Source of the DNA: UBA8904 sp035448625 | GTDB lineage: Bacteria; Desulfobacterota; Syntrophia; Syntrophales; Smithellaceae | DNA: 34,430 nt | Assembly: GCA_035448625.1 (NCBI GenBank) | Contig: DAOTJI010000025.1 | Coordinates: 1 to 34,430 of the forward strand | Direction of reading: 5' to 3' | Part shown: positions 30,275 through 34,430 of the stretch, piece after piece | Layout of the letters: the number at the start of each line of letters is the position of its first letter | Numbering within the stretch: position 1 is the stretch's first letter | The notes under the pieces: model-generated | Told to the model about the DNA's origin: nothing | Databases searched by the model: none | Seen by the model: only the letters and a program-made list of their open reading frames with translations | Position numbers and translations under genes: made by a program

Positions 30275-33115
30275 ATGAAATGTAAAAGTTTACGGATTAC
30301 TTTATTTGCGGCGTTCCTTGCGGCGGCTTTTATTTTTGCGGCAGGCATCCCTGTTCAGGCCGCCTGGTTTTCCAAAGGAAGCAAGGATTATTTTCAGGAA
30401 GGCTTAAATCATTTTCAAAAGAAAAATTATTATTTTTCCATGCAAAGCCTGGAGAAGGCTCTGCAGTTGAAACCGGACTACCCGGAAGCGCTTGGAGTTT
30501 TGGGGTGGGACTATATCAAGACGGGAAGGGCGCTGGATGCGGAAGCGATTTTTGCAAAGAAATACGCAAAGAACAATGCCGATATTTCAGCCGTCCAGGG
30601 TCTGGCCTGGGCGAAATTCTCGCTGGGCAAGTTTGAGGAAAGCGAAGAACTTTTCAAAACGGAATTCAAGTGGGCGAATGATCATATCAATAAAGACAAC
30701 TGGACCTTCTACGGTCCTTCCGACAAGGAATACATCGAATCGATCTATTCCGACGCAAACTACGGCCTGGCTTCCCTGGCGGGAGCCCAAAAGAATTTCC
30801 CCCTTGCCGCGAAGTATTTTGAAACGGCGCTCAAATACCCAAACTCCTTCACAAGCCGCACGGATCTTTTGACGGCCTACGGAGACGTGTATTATTATCA
30901 GGCCAAATATGCGGAGGCGGTTCCCGTTTATGAAAGAGCCGTAAGGGAAGACAAGAACAATCTTTCGGCGCAACTCAAACAGGCCTGGTCTCTTTACTAC
31001 AACAACCATTTCCCCGCCGCCGGGGCGTCTTTTGAAAAGGCCCTGGCCGTATCCAGCCGGCAGGAATCCGTCGAAGCCCTTTACGGAATGGCACTTTGCG
31101 ACTACCGGCAGAATCAATTCGATTCGGCCTACCGGAATCTTGTCAAAGCGATTGCCGTCAATCCCTACTACATGGACAACGCCGTCGTTCATGACATGAT
31201 CGCCAAAAAGCCCGAGTGGAAAAAGCTTTGGAAGAATTTCGGACTGGCCTATCGTTTCACCAATTATTATGCCGCGATTTACAAACTGGACGGTTATCTT
31301 CAGGTCGTGAAAGCCGACGATGTCGAGGCACTGCTCGCGGACGGCTGGAGTTATCTCGGCCTGGGCTATTCGGAAAAAGCCATGCAGCTTTTCGAAGCCG
31401 CACTCCGGATCAATCCGAAAGCCGATGAAGCCTATGTCGGCATCGGCTCGTCCTATCTTGCTTACCCGAAACCAACCGAGGCGCTGAAGGCCTATCAGCA
31501 GGCCCTCACCATCAATCCCCAAAGCGCCCTGGCGTACAACGGTCTGGCCTATTATTACCTGTACGGGAAAGACGAAGCCAAGGCGCTGGAGTCGGCGCAA
31601 AAATCCGTTTCTCTGAAGGGCGACTACTATGATTCGCGGGCGTTTATCGGCAATCTCTTTTTCAGGCAAAAGAAATACGATCAGGCGATCCAGGAATACG
31701 ACCAGCTGGTCCGGATCGATCCGTCGGCGCCGGCTTCCTGGAATCTGCTGGGGTGGGCCAATTATTACGCCGGAAAATACAACCCGGCCGTAAAGGCTTT
31801 TTCGGAATCCAAAAGGATCAATCCCTACCTGGCCGAGGCGCATTACGGACTGGGAATGGGTCTTGCCAAAACCGGAGAAATGGACAGCGCCAAAGATGAA
31901 TTTTCCGCGGCCATCAATCTGTATCCGTACTATTCCCACACCAAAGAGCTGGTCGGCCTGATCAAGGCCAATCCCAAGTGGAATGACCTTTATAAAACGC
32001 TGGGCTGGAGTTACTACAACTATCAACAGTACGGTCTCGCGGCGTCGGCTTTCAAAGCATACCTTGCCGTTGAACCCGGTGACGTCGGCGCGCTGGGCGG
32101 AATGGCCTGGTCCAACTACTGGATCGGCCAGCTGGATACGGCCTATGCGGGCTTCAGGGGAATTCTTCAGGAAAACGCCAACGATACCGATGCGCTGATC
32201 GGCACGGGCTGGGTGCTGTACATCCGCGGCAAAGACGATGAGGCGATGGGCTACCTGCAGAAAGCCGTGAAGAACAACGACAAAGCCGTGAACGCCTGGA
32301 GAACGATTGCCGCCATTCACTTCCGCGCCAAACGGTTTGAGGAAGCCAAAGCCGTTTACAAGAAAATCGCCGATCTGCAGCCCTATGCGGTGGACACTTA
32401 CAACAACCAGGGCTGGGCGTTGTACAAGGAAAACAAATTCAAGGAAGCGGTGGTCAAATTCAACGAATCCCTGCGCGTCAACCGGTACCTGGGAGAGCCT
32501 TACTACGGCCTGGGGCTCTGTTATGCGAAGCTGGGCGACATCGACAAGGCCAGAGAAAACTTCGCCTCCGCGGTGTATCTGTATCCGGGCTATATGGACG
32601 GCCAGGATCTGTATAATGTTTTCGATTCCAATCCCAAGCTTACGGATCTTTACGGCGCCCTGGGCTGGGGCTACTATTACCAGTACTATTATGACAAGGC
32701 CAAATTCCACTTCAACAAAGCGTTGAAGGCGGATGCCGGCAATCCGGATGCGCTTCTGGGCATCGGCACCGTTGCCTATGTCCTGGGCGACTTCAACGGC
32801 GCCATCGACGCTTACAACAAACTGCTGCCAAAGGTTTCCTCGAAGGCGCCTGCCTGGGACAAGTTCAGCTACATGCTCAACAATCTGGGCTGGAGCTACT
32901 ATTACCAGAAGCAGTATGATCATGCGCTGGAGACCTTTAAACGACTGGAGGCTTATCATCCGGACATTCCCTACATCGCTCCCATGAACGGGAAGGGCTG
33001 GTGTGAGCTGAAAAAAGGCAACAAGGACGAAGCCCGAAAGCTGTTCCAGCAGTCGCTGAAGATCGTGCCTTACAATTACACCGCGGAAGCGGGCATGAAA
33101 GAAATTAAGAAATAG
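30275..33115 (+). CDS. exported tetratricopeptide-repeat protein
   Basis: A 946-residue protein. It has a Sec signal peptide (LRITLFAAFLAAAFIFAAGI, likely cleaved after QAA about residue 31), then TPR repeats throughout. It contains repeated blocks in which a short linker with NPKW or KPEW, DLYKTLGWSYY-type sequence opens each block (about residues 311, 566 and 786). It is rich in Tyr and Trp. Such proteins act as periplasmic or surface scaffolds for protein partners. GGGAGG lies before the ATG, and one nucleotide separates its stop from the start of the next gene, so it is part of an operon with the PqqD-like and ATP-grasp genes. No enzymatic domain was seen. Confidence 0.9.
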   Translation: MKCKSLRITLFAAFLAAAFIFAAGIPVQAAWFSKGSKDYFQEGLNHFQKKNYYFSMQSLEKALQLKPDYPEALGVLGWDYIKTGRALDAEAIFAKKYAKNNADISAVQGLAWAKFSLGKFEESEELFKTEFKWANDHINKDNWTFYGPSDKEYIESIYSDANYGLASLAGAQKNFPLAAKYFETALKYPNSFTSRTDLLTAYGDVYYYQAKYAEAVPVYERAVREDKNNLSAQLKQAWSLYYNNHFPAAGASFEKALAVSSRQESVEALYGMALCDYRQNQFDSAYRNLVKAIAVNPYYMDNAVVHDMIAKKPEWKKLWKNFGLAYRFTNYYAAIYKLDGYLQVVKADDVEALLADGWSYLGLGYSEKAMQLFEAALRINPKADEAYVGIGSSYLAYPKPTEALKAYQQALTINPQSALAYNGLAYYYLYGKDEAKALESAQKSVSLKGDYYDSRAFIGNLFFRQKKYDQAIQEYDQLVRIDPSAPASWNLLGWANYYAGKYNPAVKAFSESKRINPYLAEAHYGLGMGLAKTGEMDSAKDEFSAAINLYPYYSHTKELVGLIKANPKWNDLYKTLGWSYYNYQQYGLAASAFKAYLAVEPGDVGALGGMAWSNYWIGQLDTAYAGFRGILQENANDTDALIGTGWVLYIRGKDDEAMGYLQKAVKNNDKAVNAWRTIAAIHFRAKRFEEAKAVYKKIADLQPYAVDTYNNQGWALYKENKFKEAVVKFNESLRVNRYLGEPYYGLGLCYAKLGDIDKARENFASAVYLYPGYMDGQDLYNVFDSNPKLTDLYGALGWGYYYQYYYDKAKFHFNKALKADAGNPDALLGIGTVAYVLGDFNGAIDAYNKLLPKVSSKAPAWDKFSYMLNNLGWSYYYQKQYDHALETFKRLEAYHPDIPYIAPMNGKGWCELKKGNKDEARKLFQQSLKIVPYNYTAEAGMKEIKK

Positions 33116-33116
33116 G

Positions 33117-33527
33117 ATGAACCCTCTGAAAAAAGCGCAAGAAAAAACCATCCGCTGCGTGTTTACGGGCGGGCAGAAGAAAAACTGCCCGCCCGTAAAG
33201 AATGCCGGTTTTCCTCTGTGTGAAAAACACAAAAGAGAGTTGAACCGACTGACGCGCTGCCGCATTGACGACGACATTCGCGGCAATTATATGGAAAAGG
33301 GGGACGAGTCCATCATCTTCAATCCGAAAAACGGAGGAGTGTATTCCCTGAACGCCACCGGCACTTTCATTTTCAAAGCCATCCTGGCCGGAAAAACATT
33401 CTGCGAAATCCTTGCCGAATCCCAGAGCCGGTTTGATGTGGAAAATATTTCTGAAATGGTCGCGGACTACCGTCTGTTTGTCGAAGAGCTGAAGAAATCC
33501 AGCGTCATCACGGCGGAAGAAGTGTAA
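33117..33527 (+). CDS. zinc-finger plus PqqD-like (RiPP recognition element) protein
   Basis: A 136-residue protein. The N-terminal part has the pattern C-x9-C-x10-C-x2-H (Cys14, Cys24, Cys35, His38), like small zinc-binding knuckles of the form RC...C...YC..H. Residues about 60-132 resemble PqqD: DESIIFNPKNGGVYSLNATG then TFIFKAILAGKTFCEILAE and a helical end. PqqD-like domains bind leader peptides in RiPP biosynthesis. The start at 33117 lacks a strong ribosome binding site but is coupled to the TPR stop; the conserved Cys pattern supports it over ATG 33291. A 15-bp perfect hairpin lies inside its 5' coding part. One nucleotide separates it from the ATP-grasp gene. Confidence 0.75.
   Translation: MNPLKKAQEKTIRCVFTGGQKKNCPPVKNAGFPLCEKHKRELNRLTRCRIDDDIRGNYMEKGDESIIFNPKNGGVYSLNATGTFIFKAILAGKTFCEILAESQSRFDVENISEMVADYRLFVEELKKSSVITAEEV
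33162..33199 (+). repeat. strong hairpin within the PqqD-like gene
   Basis: TTTACGGGCGGGCAG (33162-33176) pairs perfectly with CTGCCCGCCCGTAAA (33185-33199) around AAGAAAAA. It starts 46 bp after the TPR stop codon. No T-run on either side, so it is not a classical terminator. Confidence 0.75.
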
Positions 33528-33528
33528 A

Positions 33529-34430
33529 ATGCTCCAGGCTCATGTCGTCATCACCGGCCTCATGGCTACCGATAATCCTTATCCCGGGCTGGGGATCGCC
33601 CGTTGTCTGCGCGACGCGCCCGAATTCCGTGGGAGAATCTCGGGATTCGTCTTCGATCCCCTTTCGACGGGCGCTTTCTGTGAAGGCGTGTTTGAACGCG
33701 TTTTTTTGGTTCCCTACCCGGCCGCCGGCGCGGAGGTTCTCCTGGAGCGCATTCATGAAATCCATCGCGCGGATCCGATCGATGTCTTGATTCCGTCGCT
33801 GGATTCTGAAGTGATTCTTTATGCCCAGATCGCCCGGGAGCTTGCGTCGCTGGGCATTCAAACGCTCCTGCCGCCGGTCGGCAGCATCAAGATGAGGAGC
33901 AAAAACCAGCTCTACGAATTTTGCCGCGGGCACCGGTTCCGGTGTCCGGAAACCTTCATGCTCAACAACGTCGGGGAAGTATCCGCCCGGTGTAGAGATC
34001 TCGGCGGAGCGCCTTTCGTGCTGAAGGGTGCGTTGAGCGACGCCGCCGTATGCCACACGGTTGAAGAGGGGGAGTATCAGTACTGGCAGCTCTTCCATCA
34101 GTGGGGCTATCCGATTTTGATGCAGCAGTACATCGCCGGAGAAGAAATTGATGTCATTGCGCTTGCGGACAAAAAATCGCAGCTTACCGGCGCCGTGGTC
34201 ATGAAAAAATTCGGATTAACGCCCAAAGGCAAGGCTTTCTCCGGCATTACCGTCGAAGACGAAAAGCCCGTTCAATTGACCCGCCAGATCCTGAAAAGCC
34301 TGAAGTGGATTGGCCCCGCCGAGTGTGAATTCCTCAGAGACGAGAAAGGCCGCCACTATCTCATGGAAATCAACAGCCGCTTTCCCTCCTGGCTCTATCT
34401 TGCCGCCGCCGCGGGGCAGAATCTTCCGCT
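33529..34430 (+). CDS. ATP-grasp enzyme (3' end outside window)
   Basis: About 300 residues are visible from ATG 33529. An N-terminal Rossmann-like domain (VVITGLMATDNPYPGLGIAR, residues 6-25) precedes the ATP-grasp fold: Lys166 in FVLKGALS binding ATP, MQQYIAGEEIDVIAL, and the metal-binding Glu280/Asn282 in LMEINSRFPSWL. This layout resembles carboxylate-amine ligases of the carbamoyl-phosphate-synthase-like group that join a carboxylate to an amine through an acyl phosphate. Its neighbour carries a PqqD-like domain, so peptide ligation or modification is a reasonable guess. The gene is co-directional and 1 nt after the PqqD-like gene. The C-terminus and any following genes lie outside the window. 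Confidence 0.85.
   Translation, partial: MLQAHVVITGLMATDNPYPGLGIARCLRDAPEFRGRISGFVFDPLSTGAFCEGVFERVFLVPYPAAGAEVLLERIHEIHRADPIDVLIPSLDSEVILYAQIARELASLGIQTLLPPVGSIKMRSKNQLYEFCRGHRFRCPETFMLNNVGEVSARCRDLGGAPFVLKGALSDAAVCHTVEEGEYQYWQLFHQWGYPILMQQYIAGEEIDVIALADKKSQLTGAVVMKKFGLTPKGKAFSGITVEDEKPVQLTRQILKSLKWIGPAECEFLRDEKGRHYLMEINSRFPSWLYLAAAAGQNLP

Noticed and set aside
30587..33286. An 899-codon open frame antisense to the TPR gene
   Set aside because: The plus-strand frame has a signal peptide, ribosome binding site and clear TPR repeats. The antisense frame shows only a shadow of the repeats and no domain; G+C-rich third positions keep it open.

Overview
The window looks like a chromosomal stretch from an anaerobic, fatty-acid- or aromatic-acid-degrading bacterium of the Syntrophus/Smithella or wider Desulfobacterota type. 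This is an inference from gene content: many acyl-CoA enzymes (two acyl-CoA dehydrogenases, two AMP-forming acyl-CoA ligases, a crotonase, a thiolase, a thioesterase), a Liv-type ABC importer that ends in an acyl-CoA ligase, a 4Fe-4S protein and a PAS-rich hybrid kinase. No rRNA, tRNA, CRISPR array or intact insertion sequence was seen.

Layout. 1-6680, minus strand: an acyl-CoA degradation block, transcribed right to left: aminotransferase, dienoyl-CoA-isomerase-like crotonase, XRE regulator, acyl-CoA dehydrogenase (ATGA-coupled to the regulator), acyl-CoA ligase and a second acyl-CoA dehydrogenase that runs off the left edge. 7019-7312: a tiny secreted Lys/Ala-rich protein and a bidirectional terminator. 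7364-11283, minus: a soluble three-PAS hybrid histidine kinase with two receiver domains, and a quinone-oxidoreductase-like MDR protein. 11512-18864, plus: the operon livM-livH-small exported protein-livJ-livG-livF-acyl-CoA ligase, with a recognisable promoter, a large hairpin between livJ and livG, and a terminator. 18939-20493, plus: a winged-helix/iron-sulfur protein and a hotdog thioesterase, followed by the 5' stump of a peroxiredoxin gene cut off where a convergent LysE exporter begins.

21640-26566: a SWIM zinc-finger protein (plus), then a minus-strand island holding an AbiEi-like regulator and a broken AbiEii-like nucleotidyltransferase. The island is bracketed by two copies of a palindrome plus a thiolase 3' end. 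One copy belongs to the intact thiolase; the other is a 22-codon remnant. This looks like the scar of an integrated toxin-antitoxin cassette.

26742-29566, plus: TVP38/DedA-like membrane protein, UbiA-family prenyltransferase and metallo-hydrolase as a tight unit. 29658-34430, plus: GNAT acetyltransferase, a 946-residue exported TPR protein, a small zinc-finger plus PqqD-like (RiPP recognition element) protein and an ATP-grasp enzyme running off the right edge. The last three are separated by one nucleotide each and form the best candidate here for an undescribed peptide-modification or ligation system.
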